A stretch of 35,523 bases of DNA from Actinophytocola xanthii (GTDB lineage Bacteria; Actinomycetota; Actinomycetes; Mycobacteriales; Pseudonocardiaceae). Numbering within the stretch: the stretch's first letter is position 1; each line of letters starts with the position of its first letter. The notes under the pieces were generated by a model. The model had not been told where the DNA came from. It made no database searches and saw nothing but the letters and a program-made list of their open reading frames with translations. The stretch lies in assembly GCF_001921205.1 (NCBI RefSeq), contig NZ_MSIE01000093.1, forward strand, positions 1 to 35,523, written 5' to 3'. A program made the position numbers and the translations under genes. Positions 1-8,014 of this stretch are shown here, in pieces.

Positions 1-959
1 ACACCGGCCTGGGCGCTGGTCTCCTCGGCGCTGGCGGCAACCTGGTTCGCCACCATCGACAGCTCCTGGGCGGAGCTCTCCAGCGACACCACGCCGGTGG
101 AGATGGCCGTCACGGTCTGCTTCATGCTGTCGGTCGCCTTGTTCAGCGAGGCGGCCATGGCGCCGACCTCGTCCTTGGAGGACACCTGCACCCGCTTGGT
201 CAGGTCGCCCTCGGCGAGCGCGTCGAGCACCTTGGACACGTCGTTCAGCGGCCGGGTCACCGCCCGGGAGGCGACCAGCGCCAGGGCGATCGAGCACAGC
301 AGCGCGATGCCGGCCGAGACCAGCAGGACCGTGCGGCTGGAGCTGAAGGCGCTCTCCGCCTCGGCGAGCTGGGACACGGCGGCCGAATCGATCACGCGGT
401 CGATGTCGTCCAGCGCGCCCTGGATCAGCTTGACCTGGGGCGTGACCTGGGTGGCGCGGATCTCGTTGAAGGCGGCGCGGTCACCGGCGCGGGCGGCGCC
501 GATGTACGCGGGGTCGTTCAGGATCTGCTCGTAGTTGCCCCAGGCGTCCCGGAGCTGGGCGGCCGCGTCACGCAGCGCCTGGTTGTAGGCGACCGAGTCG
601 ATGCGGTCGAGCGCGGCGTCCATCGCGTCGGTGGCGGCGAGGAACGCCTCGTGCTCCGGGCCGTCGGAGGTGGCGATCCACTCGTCGACCAGGGACAGGA
701 TCCGGGCGTTCAGGTAGGCGGACTCCACCTCGCTGTGCGCGAGGGCCGGCTCGAGGGCCTTGTCGTTGATCGACTGCTGGCCGTCGCGCAGGTCGGACAG
801 GTTGAGGATCGACACGAAGGTGATGACGGCCATGCCGATGCTGGCGACGATCACCGCGGAGAGGATCTTCGTCCCCACCCGGAGGTTCCCCAGCTTGCCG
901 AAGAGTTTGCTCCCACGACCGGACGTCTGCGCCCCGCCGGAGAGTGTGGAGTCGGTCAT
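1..959 (-). CDS. Methyl-accepting chemotaxis protein, N-terminal part (runs off the window)
   Basis: Chemoreceptor that senses a ligand outside the cell and controls CheA. The 319 visible codons start at the ATG at 959. They show a short basic cytoplasmic N-terminus, a first membrane helix at about residues 31-52 (ILSAVIVASIGMAVITF), and a roughly 140-residue helical extracellular region of the four-helix-bundle type. A second helix (VLLVSAGIALLCSIALALVA) follows, then a HAMP domain (VTRPLNDVSKVLDALAEGDL) and the start of the signalling coiled coil (ASAEETSAQ). The methylation helices and the CheA/CheW-binding hairpin lie beyond base 1. The gene is downstream of cheA and cheW on the same strand, which supports a role in the same chemosensory array. 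No strong ribosome site is seen; AAGGGC lies rather far upstream. The family is certain; the ligand cannot be told. Confidence 0.93.
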   Translation of the reverse strand, partial: MTDSTLSGGAQTSGRGSKLFGKLGNLRVGTKILSAVIVASIGMAVITFVSILNLSDLRDGQQSINDKALEPALAHSEVESAYLNARILSLVDEWIATSDGPEHEAFLAATDAMDAALDRIDSVAYNQALRDAAAQLRDAWGNYEQILNDPAYIGAARAGDRAAFNEIRATQVTPQVKLIQGALDDIDRVIDSAAVSQLAEAESAFSSSRTVLLVSAGIALLCSIALALVASRAVTRPLNDVSKVLDALAEGDLTKRVQVSSKDEVGAMAASLNKATDSMKQTVTAISTGVVSLESSAQELSMVANQVAASAEETSAQAG

Positions 960-1035
960 GGCTGCCCATGCCCTTTCTGCTTGGTGCCGCGCTCCTGCGG
1001 CGGGTGGTGTTCTGGGTCGTCTTGGTGCAGAGGTC

Positions 1036-1065
1036 GGGTCCGGCGCCCCAGACGGCGCCGGACCC
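1036..1065. terminator. Strong GC hairpin between cheW and the receptor gene
   Basis: Perfect 12-bp arms (GGGTCCGGCGCC and its complement) surround a 6-base loop. An outer GAGG/CCTC pairing adds to the stem. The hairpin sits alone in the 149-base gap after cheW. No T-run follows on either strand, so it may be a factor-assisted terminator, an attenuator or an mRNA-stabilising stem that sets the ratio of CheA/CheW to receptor. Confidence 0.55.
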
Positions 1066-1108
1066 GGTCCTCTGATCGGCAGGCCCGTTCCCGACCTGCG
1101 AATTTTGG

Positions 1109-1534
1109 TCAGCCCGCTTGTACGGCGGCCCGGGCGTCCAGCGCGAGCATGAGCCGGTCGGCGAGCGGGAAGGTCGCGACGATCAGGTTCCGCACCGGAC
1201 CGGTCAGCGTGTCCGGCGGCGGCTCGGCCGAGTTGTCGTCGAGCTCGACGACGTCACCGATCCGGTCGACCAGCAGGCTGACCCACTCGTCCTCGGTGCG
1301 GACGATCACGTTCATCGCCCCGTCGCTGAGGTCGGTCGGCGGCAGGCCGAGCCGTACCCGCAGGTCCAGTGCGGCGATTACCTGGCCGCGCAGGTTGAAC
1401 AGCCCGCCGACGTGGGCCGGTGCGTGCGGGACCGGGGTGTACTCACTGAACGAGAGCACCTCCTGCACCCGCCCCACCTCGAGCCCGAAGAGCTGGTCGG
1501 CGACCTCGAAGGTCGCGTACTGCACCGTGGTCAT
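1109..1534 (-). CDS. cheW: Chemotaxis coupling protein CheW
   Basis: A 141-residue single-domain CheW adaptor, the usual size for the family. It bridges receptor tips and the CheA P5 domain in the cytoplasmic chemosensory array. The sequence shows the typical opening YATFEVADQLFGLEVGRVQE, the conserved core VGGLFNLRGQVIAALDLR (the NLRG loop is the family signature), and a C-terminal strand-helix pattern around VSLLVDRIGDVVEL. The ATG at 1534 follows the cheA stop by one base, and its ribosome site (TTGGAG) lies inside the end of cheA. The two genes are therefore co-transcribed and probably translationally coupled. Confidence 0.95.
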   Translation of the reverse strand: MTTVQYATFEVADQLFGLEVGRVQEVLSFSEYTPVPHAPAHVGGLFNLRGQVIAALDLRVRLGLPPTDLSDGAMNVIVRTEDEWVSLLVDRIGDVVELDDNSAEPPPDTLTGPVRNLIVATFPLADRLMLALDARAAVQAG

Positions 1535-1535
1535 G

Positions 1536-3839
1536 TCAGGACTCCAACAGGTACGGGGACGAGTGCTGCTCGTCGTCGTGGCTGAAGAAGCTCGAGTCCG
1601 CCGCCAGGATCGCCTGGCGCATGTCGAGCAGCTCGGTCACCTTCTCGTGGATGACCGTCGAGCCGTTGAGGCCGTTGTCGTTCAGACCGCTGCGCGGGCC
1701 GGCGTCCTCGACGATGTCCAGGATCCCGTCCACCGCCAGCGCCACGCTGTGGCCGCCGTCGGTGTAGACGATCGTGGACAGGGTCTCCCGGTCGTCCTCC
1801 GACCAGGCGCCGAGCAGCTGCGCCAGGCGCAGCACCGGCAGGATCCTGCCGCGGTACTGCACGACCTCGCGGCTGCCCACCCGCTCGACGGCGCTCACCG
1901 GGAACTCCTCCAGGCGGGTCACCATGCTCAGCGGGATCGCCACCCGGCGGTCCACCACGCGGGTGATCAGCAGGCGGTCGCGGCTGTCGTCCGCCCAGCG
2001 GTCGTCGTCGTTGCCGGCCACCTTCGCCGCGGCCCGCTCCACCGCACCGAGGTGCGACCGGCGTGCCAGCGACGAGACGTCGAGGATCAGGGCCACCTCG
2101 CCGTCGCCGAGGATCGTGGCACCGGCGTAGGAGCCGACGTCCTTGAACCGGGCGGCGAGCGGCTTGACCACGACCTCCTCGGTGTTCAGCACCCGGTCCA
2201 CGACCAGGCCGAACTGGTGGCCGTCGCCCTTGAGCACGGCGACGTAGATGTCCTGGTCGGGCCCGACGGCCTCGCCGCCGAGGGCGTTGGTGAGCCGGAT
2301 CAGCGGGAGCAGCTTGCCCCGCAGCCGGTACACGGGCGCACCGGAGACGTACTCGACCTTGCCGCCGGACTGGCTGTCGACGTAGACCAGCTCGTGCACG
2401 GCCATCTGCGGGATCACGTACCGCTTGCCGCCGTTCTCGACGATCAGCGCCTGTACGATCGCGAGGGTCAGCGGGATGGTCAGCCGCCAGGTCGTGCCCT
2501 TGCCGGGCACCGACTTCAGGTCGACCGCGCCACCGATGGCCTCGAGGTTCGTCCGGACGACGTCCATGCCGACACCGCGGCCGGAGACGTTGCTGACCTT
2601 CTGCGCGGTGGAGAAGCCCGGCCGGAACACCAGCTTGAGGATCTCGTCGGTGTCCATCGCCGCGAGCTGCCCCTCGGTGATCACGCCGCGCTTGACCGCC
2701 GTCGCGCCGACCTTGGCCGGCTCGATGCCGGCACCGTCGTCGGTCACCTCGACGATCACCTGACCGTGCTCGTGGTAGGCACGCAGCAGCAGCGTTCCCG
2801 TGCGGGACTTGCCGGCGGCCTCCCGCTCCTCCGGCGGCTCGACGCCGTGGTCGACGGCGTTGCGCACGAGGTGGGTCAGCGGATCCTTCACGGCCTCGAG
2901 CAGGCTGCGGTCGAGCTCGGTCTCCGCGCCCTCCATCACCAGCTCGACCTCGCGACCGCAGGCCTTGCTGAGGTCGCGGACGACCCGCGGCAGCTTGGAC
3001 CAGAGGTTCTTGATCGGCTGCATGCGCGTCTTCATGACGTTCTCTTGCAGCTCGCTGGTGATGATGTTGAGCCGCTGCGCGGTACGCGTGAGCGTCTGCT
3101 CGTTGGCCGCCTCGGCCGCGCGCACCATCTGGTTGCGCGTGAGCACCAGCTCACCGACCAGCCGCATCAGCTTGTCGAGCAGGTCGACGTCGACGCGGAT
3201 GGAGCTGTCGGCGACACCGCGCTTGCTCGTGCTCTCCATCTCGGCCGGGTCGGCCGCGGAATCGGCGGCCGGTGCGGCCGGTGCCGGCGCCGCGGCGGGC
3301 TCGGCGACCGGCTCCGCCACGGTGGCGACCGGCTCTGCCGCGGCCTCGACCGGGGCGGGCTCCTGCGTCGGCTCCGCCACGGCGGCGGGTGCGTCGGCGA
3401 CGGGCGCGTCCTCGACGGCGGCATCGGGAGACGCGTCGGCGTCGGCCGGGGGCTCGCCGGTCATGCAGGCGTGCACCTCGTCGACGACGGCCTTGATCTC
3501 CACCTCGCCCTCTTTGCCCGTGCGTTCGATCTCGCCGAGGAGCTCGCGCACCACGTCGATCATGAGTAGCAGCACGTCGGTCGACCTGCGGTCCAGAACC
3601 TGGGTGCCGTCCCGCAGCCGGGCGAGCAGCGACTCGCCGGCGTGGGTCACCTCTTCCAGGCGGTGGAACGCGAGGAAACCGCTCGTGCCCTTGATGGTAT
3701 GAATCGTTCGGAAGATGCTCGCCAACCGGTCACGCGCGGTTGGCTCCTGCTCGAGCGCGATCAGATCGCGGTCGAGCTGGTCAAGGTTCTCATAACTCTC
3801 GACCAGGAACTCCTGAACGATGTCCTCGAATTCGTTCAC
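1536..3839 (-). CDS. cheA: Chemotaxis histidine kinase CheA with two CheW-like domains
   Basis: Cytoplasmic kinase that phosphorylates itself and passes phosphate to CheY/CheB. The chosen GTG start at 3839 has GGAGG five bases upstream. An in-frame ATG at 3851 would add four residues but lacks a good ribosome site. From the GTG the protein has 767 residues. In order it has an HPt domain with phospho-His47 (RTIHTIKG), an Ala/Pro/Glu-rich linker of about 100 residues, and the P3 dimer helices (DLLDKLMRLVGELVLTRNQ). The ATPase follows, with N box HLVRNAVDHG, G1 DDGAGI and G2 GRGVGMDVVR. Two CheW-like modules follow in tandem: one from about LIVENGGKRYVIPQ, the second from about DRLLITRVVDRRVAIP. 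The classical enzyme has only one. A separate P2 domain for binding CheY is not obvious and may be lost in the low-complexity linker. Confidence 0.95.
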   Translation of the reverse strand: MNEFEDIVQEFLVESYENLDQLDRDLIALEQEPTARDRLASIFRTIHTIKGTSGFLAFHRLEEVTHAGESLLARLRDGTQVLDRRSTDVLLLMIDVVRELLGEIERTGKEGEVEIKAVVDEVHACMTGEPPADADASPDAAVEDAPVADAPAAVAEPTQEPAPVEAAAEPVATVAEPVAEPAAAPAPAAPAADSAADPAEMESTSKRGVADSSIRVDVDLLDKLMRLVGELVLTRNQMVRAAEAANEQTLTRTAQRLNIITSELQENVMKTRMQPIKNLWSKLPRVVRDLSKACGREVELVMEGAETELDRSLLEAVKDPLTHLVRNAVDHGVEPPEEREAAGKSRTGTLLLRAYHEHGQVIVEVTDDGAGIEPAKVGATAVKRGVITEGQLAAMDTDEILKLVFRPGFSTAQKVSNVSGRGVGMDVVRTNLEAIGGAVDLKSVPGKGTTWRLTIPLTLAIVQALIVENGGKRYVIPQMAVHELVYVDSQSGGKVEYVSGAPVYRLRGKLLPLIRLTNALGGEAVGPDQDIYVAVLKGDGHQFGLVVDRVLNTEEVVVKPLAARFKDVGSYAGATILGDGEVALILDVSSLARRSHLGAVERAAAKVAGNDDDRWADDSRDRLLITRVVDRRVAIPLSMVTRLEEFPVSAVERVGSREVVQYRGRILPVLRLAQLLGAWSEDDRETLSTIVYTDGGHSVALAVDGILDIVEDAGPRSGLNDNGLNGSTVIHEKVTELLDMRQAILAADSSFFSHDDEQHSSPYLLES

Positions 3840-4053
3840 CAGACCCTCCATTTCAGGCTGACCCGTCGATCGGCACGTGGACCGGTGAGCTGAGGGATTC
3901 GTCCTCCGGAGGAAGGTCCCGGTCCGGCGGTGTCCCCGGTCGGGACCTTCGCCCCTCCGCACGCGGTGCCACCGGCCCTGCCCGCGACGCGCCCGGCGAA
4001 CGACGCTGGTGGTGGACGAGAACGGTGGACGAGAACAGCGTGAGGAGGCCGAC

Positions 4054-4308
4054 ATGAGCACGGCGGTGATGGGGCTCGACGAGGAGATCCGCGAGCGGGT
4101 GGAGCGGGCGGTCGCCGCGGCGGCGCCCGCCGAGCACGCGGTGGTGACGGCCTCGGTCGACCGCGGTGTGGTGCTGCTGGTCGGCCGGGTCGAGTACCAC
4201 GCGACCCTGCCGGCGGTCGAGCGGGCGGTGCGTGCGGTTCCCGGTGTCGTCGAGGTCCGGAACCGGATCGGCTACCTGTGGGGCGACGGCAGCGGCCGGG
4301 GCGCCTGA
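4054..4308 (+). CDS. Small BON-domain protein
   Basis: An 84-residue protein made almost entirely of one BON domain, an alpha/beta fold usually linked to binding membranes or other macromolecules. The pattern is seen in EEIRERVERAVAA, the central strand VVTASVDRGVVLLVGRVEY, the helix AVERAVRAVPGVVEVRN and the final strand. The ATG at 4054 is chosen because GAGGAGG lies just upstream; an earlier in-frame ATG at 4009 lacks such a site. There is no signal peptide, so it is probably cytoplasmic. It is divergent from cheA across about 210 bases that must hold both promoters. Its cellular role cannot be told from sequence. Confidence 0.75.
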   Translation: MSTAVMGLDEEIRERVERAVAAAAPAEHAVVTASVDRGVVLLVGRVEYHATLPAVERAVRAVPGVVEVRNRIGYLWGDGSGRGA

Positions 4309-4496
4309 GCGGCCGGCGCGAGGCCACCGCTGCGTGATGGCGGTGGCCCCGGCCACCCGGTCGGGTGGTCCCTCGGGGTGGCGTGGCGGTGTGGGCCGTT
4401 CAGAAGCCCTCCGCACGTGCCGATGCCCACCGTGATGAGCGAGCGCGAGCGACCCGGACCGAGCGCGCTGTCCGGTCGGACCCGTCCAGTGCCGGC

Positions 4497-6563
4497 GTGA
4501 ACCGTTCCAGCGGTCTGCTGAGCCGTCGTCCCGTCCGGTGGCAGCTGCGGGTGTTGGTGACCGCGGTCTGCGTGTTCATGCTCCTCGCCTGCGGTGCGAC
4601 CGTGTACTCGCTGCTCGCGCAGAGTGCGACGGTCACCCAGCTCACCACCGTGATCGGTCCGGCCCGGGACGCCAGTGCCACCGTCCTGCAGGCGATGACC
4701 GACGCGGACAACGCGCTGGCGACGGCCCAGGCCACCCGGAGTGCGGCGCCGGCTGAGCGGCTCGCGGCCGCGCGTGAGCGCGTGGGGGAGGCCCGGCGTG
4801 TGGCCCGAGACCTGCTCGCGCACCCCTCGCTCGGCGAGCGGGACCGCGAGGCGTACCGCCGGCTCCAGGACGAGCGGGACCGGGCGCTCACCGCGTGGTG
4901 GGACTACGCCGACGACGCGTTCGCCCGCGTGGCCGCCGGGCTGCCGGTCGACGCGACCACCCGCGAGGTGCTGCTCGACCGCTTCCGGGCCGAGCACATC
5001 GCGCTCACCGACAAGCTGGTGGCCAACCGCGACGCGCTGCGGACCGCCACCCGCGAGCTCGTCCCGGACGCGACGCTGGTGACGCTGGGGGCGACCGGGC
5101 TGGTGCTGGTCGGCGTGATGCTGGTGGCCAGGCGCACGGCCCGCTCGCTGACCGTGCCGATCGCCGGGCTGCGCTCGGTCGTCCAGCGGATCGAGGCCGG
5201 AGACCTGTCCGCGCGGGCCGACGCTGGCGCCGGCGCGCGCGAGGTGCGGGATCTGGCCGCCGCGTTCAACACCCTCGCCGCCGACCAGGCCGAAACGCTG
5301 CGCCTGCACGAGGTCGCGCTCGAGGTCGAGCTGACCGTCCGCGCGGTGTCCACGGTGCGCGAGGCCATCGAGGCGGTGTGCGCCTCGATCGGCCCGCCGC
5401 TCGCCGCCGACCGGGTGGTGATCAGCCTCGTCGACCCGAGCGGCGAGATCGTCCGGTCCACCCAGTGGCACGTCGAGGGCCTGCCCGACTTCCCGCCGGA
5501 CGTGAGCCCGTACGCCGGACCGGTCGCCGAGGAGCTCTGGCGGCGGTCCACCTACCTCGCCGTCGCCGACGTCCGCGCCGAGGGCGTCAAGCACGACCCG
5601 CGGATCGCCCCCTTCCGCCGCGAAGCCGACACCCGCGGCCTGCTCGTCGTGCCGATCGGGCTCGCCGAGCGCCCGCTGGGCACGATCGCGGTCAGCGACG
5701 GCACCGGGCCGCGGGCATGGCGAAGCGCGCAGATCGCGTTGGTGCACCACGTGGCGGCCGCGCTCGCGCACGCGATCGCCGAGGTCGACTACCGGGAGCA
5801 CCAGGCCCAGCACGTCGCCCGGCTCGAGCGCCTCGACCGGCAGAAGGACGACTTCCTGTCCACGGTCAGCCACGAGCTGCGCACCCCGCTCGCGTCGATC
5901 AGCGGCTACCTCGAGCTGCTGCTGGACGGCGACGCGGGGGAGGTCACCCCCGAGCAGCGGCACATGCTCCAGGTCATGGAGCGCAACGGGGTCAGGTTGC
6001 GAGCGCTGGTCGAGGACCTGCTCGCGATGAACCGCGCGGAGTCGAGCCATGTCCGGGCGGACACCGCGGTGGAGCTGGCCGGGGTCGTGGGCGCCACGGT
6101 CGAGGAGCTCCGGCCGCTGGCCGAGAAGAACGGGGTCGGGCTCGAGCTGAGCCTGGGCACCGATCCAGGGCCGGTGCTGGGCGACCGGGAGGACCTGCAG
6201 CGCGCGGTGGGCAACATCGTCTCGAACGCGGTCAAGTTCACCCCTCGGGGCGGCCAGGTCCGCGTCTCCCACACCGGCGACCCGGCCACCGGCGAGGTCG
6301 TCGTCACCTGCTCGGACACCGGGATCGGCATCCCCCGGGCCGACCTGCCCCACCTGACGACGCAATTCTTCCGGGCCGGCAACGTGGCGGGCGACGTGGT
6401 CCCGGGGACCGGGCTGGGGCTCGCCATCGTCAAGGCCGTCGTGGACGCGCACGGTGGGCAGCTGACGGTCGACTCCACCGAGGGGCGCGGCACCGTCGTC
6501 ACGCTCCGGTTCCCCACGCTGGCCCCCGTCACCGCGAGATCGTCCGAAGTGCACACTCCGTGA
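4497..6563 (+). CDS. Membrane sensor histidine kinase (HAMP-GAF-HisKA-HATPase)
   Basis: Two-component sensor, 688 residues from the GTG at 4497. An upstream in-frame GTG at 4365 would add 44 residues, but codons there have many A/T third positions, unlike the rest of the gene. No start has a convincing ribosome site, so the N-terminus is uncertain. Membrane helix 1 is near residues 16-38 and helix 2 near 193-212. The region between is helical and extracytoplasmic. A HAMP domain follows (GLRSVVQRIEAGDLSARAD), then a GAF-like domain at about 285-425. HisKA carries phospho-His459 (STVSHELRTPLAS). The ATPase has N box NIVSNAVKFTP, G1 DTGIGIP and G2 GTGLGLAIVKA. All catalytic motifs are intact. 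The response regulator gene 43 bases downstream is the likely partner. Confidence 0.93.
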   Translation: MNRSSGLLSRRPVRWQLRVLVTAVCVFMLLACGATVYSLLAQSATVTQLTTVIGPARDASATVLQAMTDADNALATAQATRSAAPAERLAAARERVGEARRVARDLLAHPSLGERDREAYRRLQDERDRALTAWWDYADDAFARVAAGLPVDATTREVLLDRFRAEHIALTDKLVANRDALRTATRELVPDATLVTLGATGLVLVGVMLVARRTARSLTVPIAGLRSVVQRIEAGDLSARADAGAGAREVRDLAAAFNTLAADQAETLRLHEVALEVELTVRAVSTVREAIEAVCASIGPPLAADRVVISLVDPSGEIVRSTQWHVEGLPDFPPDVSPYAGPVAEELWRRSTYLAVADVRAEGVKHDPRIAPFRREADTRGLLVVPIGLAERPLGTIAVSDGTGPRAWRSAQIALVHHVAAALAHAIAEVDYREHQAQHVARLERLDRQKDDFLSTVSHELRTPLASISGYLELLLDGDAGEVTPEQRHMLQVMERNGVRLRALVEDLLAMNRAESSHVRADTAVELAGVVGATVEELRPLAEKNGVGLELSLGTDPGPVLGDREDLQRAVGNIVSNAVKFTPRGGQVRVSHTGDPATGEVVVTCSDTGIGIPRADLPHLTTQFFRAGNVAGDVVPGTGLGLAIVKAVVDAHGGQLTVDSTEGRGTVVTLRFPTLAPVTARSSEVHTP

Positions 6564-6606
6564 CCTGGCGTTACGGTTCGGCGAGACGTTCGGAGGGAGG
6601 GCAAGG

Positions 6607-6981
6607 GTGGCGCGGGTGCTCGTGGCGGAGGACGACCCCGACCTGCGGGGAATGATCGAGTTCAAGCTGGCGTCCGCCGGCCACGAGGTGACCGTCGTCG
6701 CGGACGGCGACGCGGCCATGACCAGCGCCAGGGCGGCCCCGCCGGACCTGGCCGTGCTCGACGTGATGATGCCGGGCATGTCGGGAATCGAGGTGTGCGA
6801 GGCGCTGCGGGCCGACCCGGTGACCGCCGCCACGCCGATCATCATGCTGACGGCCAGGGCGCAGAGCGCCGACGTCAGCCGCGGCCTCGCGGCCGGCGCC
6901 GACGAGTACCTCGTCAAGCCGTTCAGCCCGCGCAGCCTGGTCGAGCACGTGGAGAAGCTGCTCGCCGCGGCCGCCAGCTGA
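6607..6981 (+). CDS. Receiver-only response regulator
   Basis: A 124-residue protein that is a complete receiver domain with no output domain, like CheY or Spo0F. The acidic pocket is Asp9-Asp10, the phosphoacceptor is Asp52 (LAVLDVMMPGMSG), and the switch residues are Thr82 and Lys104 (YLVKPF). The GTG start at 6607 follows a strong purine-rich site (GGAGGGAGGG). It lies 43 bases after the histidine kinase stop, so the two form an operon. With no DNA-binding domain it must act by protein contact, either in a phosphorelay or on a partner such as a membrane enzyme. The cheA genes nearby make a chemotaxis role possible too, but the kinase next door is the simpler partner. Confidence 0.93.
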   Translation: MARVLVAEDDPDLRGMIEFKLASAGHEVTVVADGDAAMTSARAAPPDLAVLDVMMPGMSGIEVCEALRADPVTAATPIIMLTARAQSADVSRGLAAGADEYLVKPFSPRSLVEHVEKLLAAAAS

Positions 6982-6989
6982 CGTGCCAG

Positions 6990-7403
6990 CTACCGGTGGA
7001 AGCTGACGACGATCGCCGCGTTGCTCCCGCGCTGGCCGTGGGTGTCGCAGTGGTAGCTGGTGGCGCTGTGGCCCTGGACGGATCCCCAGCTCCGCCAGGC
7101 GCAACGGGTCGTCGTGCCGGTCCCGATCCGGAGGTCCGCGTGGAAGAAGAGGCTCCCGTGCAGGCCGAAGACCCAGACGGTCGCGTCGGTGACGGTGACG
7201 CCGTCCGGGGCGACGGTCGTGGTGATCCTGGCGAGGGTGGCACCGGTGGCGGTGACCGTGGCATAGCCGGTGCGCGTGGCCGGCACCGACACCGCCGCGG
7301 TGCTGGCCGGGGTGAGCCGCGGCAGCACGGCGGCCAGCGCGACCACGAGACCGACCACGGCGGCGACCGCGGCCGTGATCCGGCTCTTGCGGGTCGGCGC
7401 CAT
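6990..7403 (-). CDS. Small secreted protein, paralogue of the product at 7617-8006
   Basis: The ATG at 7403 follows GAGGGAGAAG and gives 137 residues. The N-terminus is a signal peptide or anchor: basic MAPTRKSR, then a hydrophobic stretch AAVAAVVGLVVALAAVL, then a small-residue region. The mature part is short and rich in beta-strand residues (TVTATGATLARITTTVAPDG), with two cysteines 18 residues apart, so a disulfide is plausible. It aligns by eye with the plus-strand product at 7617: GYxTxTxxGAT, DGxTxTxA and GLxG blocks, then the Cys pair and a short hydrophobic final strand. I do not recognise a named family. It ends 8 bases from the response regulator stop (convergent) and is divergent from its paralogue. 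A longer minus-strand reading frame upstream of 7403 is antisense to the neighbours and is not supported. Confidence 0.65.
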   Translation of the reverse strand: MAPTRKSRITAAVAAVVGLVVALAAVLPRLTPASTAAVSVPATRTGYATVTATGATLARITTTVAPDGVTVTDATVWVFGLHGSLFFHADLRIGTGTTTRCAWRSWGSVQGHSATSYHCDTHGQRGSNAAIVVSFHR

Positions 7404-7499
7404 GCTGCTTCTCCCTCGCGCGGTCGACATGTCCTTCCCGGCATCGGTCGCCCGTCGCCCGGCATGAGGAAAAGCCGCCGATTTGTCACACGATCGGGT

Positions 7500-7517
7500 G
7501 CCGACGTTCAGGTCGGC
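7500..7517. promoter_or_regulatory. Inverted repeat in the divergent promoter region
   Basis: GCCGAC, six bases, GTCGGC: a perfect 6-6-6 inverted repeat roughly midway in the 213-base gap between the two divergent secreted-protein genes. The position fits an operator that controls both. At this GC content such a repeat may also arise by chance. Confidence 0.3.
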
Positions 7518-7616
7518 GGAGCGGCCGCCGATCGGTTCCGGCGAGCCGGGCAGAACGTGACCGGCAGGGCGCGGCACCGGCCGCGGCCCCCCTACCTCCG
7601 CCGAGGAGTCACATTC

Positions 7617-8006
7617 ATGAAGTCGCGCAAGGCCGTCGCCGTCCGTCGGGTGCTTCCGGTTCTCGCCGTCGCCGTCCTGGTTCTGCTGATCGGGCGCGCC
7701 GCGTTGGCCAGCAACAGCGTGGGCACGACCGTTGGTGGTTACGGCACCGGCACGGTCTCCGGCGCCACGGTGCAGAACGTCTCCTACACGTTCAGCGCCG
7801 ACGGCACGACGATCACCGGCGCGAGCCTGAGCCTCACCGGTGACCTCACCGGCAAGGTCGTCGCGGCGGGCTTCAACTCCGCGGCCCTGTCCACCTGCGT
7901 GACCGGCACCTACACCGCCGCCACCAACATCACCACCGCGTCCTGCAGCGGGTTCGCGCAGAACACCGCGGCCGCCGGCACCCTCGCCGTCGCGGTCCGG
8001 CAGTAA
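7617..8006 (+). CDS. Small secreted protein, likely signal-peptidase cargo
   Basis: A 129-residue protein; the ATG at 7617 follows GAGGAG. The signal peptide is clear: MKSRKAVAVRR, hydrophobic VLPVLAVAVLVLLIG, then RAALA before SNSVG, so cleavage after ALA at about residue 31 is likely. The mature part of about 98 residues is rich in Thr, Ser, Ala and Gly and reads as alternating beta strands, with two cysteines 16 residues apart. It resembles the minus-strand product at 6990-7403. The next gene, 8 bases downstream, encodes a SipW-type signal peptidase fusion. This is the arrangement seen where a dedicated peptidase processes its own substrate, as with TasA/SipW or camelysin. A surface or matrix protein is an inference; no family was recognised. 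Confidence 0.8.
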   Translation: MKSRKAVAVRRVLPVLAVAVLVLLIGRAALASNSVGTTVGGYGTGTVSGATVQNVSYTFSADGTTITGASLSLTGDLTGKVVAAGFNSAALSTCVTGTYTAATNITTASCSGFAQNTAAAGTLAVAVRQ

Positions 8007-8014
8007 CACCTGGC

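Noticed and set aside
651-3569. A 972-codon open frame on the plus strand opposite cheA and cheW
   Set aside because: It is antisense to well-supported CheA and CheW proteins. Its translation is low-complexity (Arg, Val, His, Asp) with no recognisable domain, as expected for shadow frames in high-GC DNA.
4365-4496. A 44-residue N-terminal extension of the sensor kinase
   Set aside because: Third codon positions are often A or T here, unlike the gene body, and a GTG at 4497 gives a normal start just before the first membrane helix. It remains possible.
4272-6917. An 881-codon open frame on the minus strand opposite the histidine kinase
   Set aside because: The plus-strand kinase has all catalytic motifs in order. 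The antisense product has none and is Arg/Gly/Pro/His-rich.
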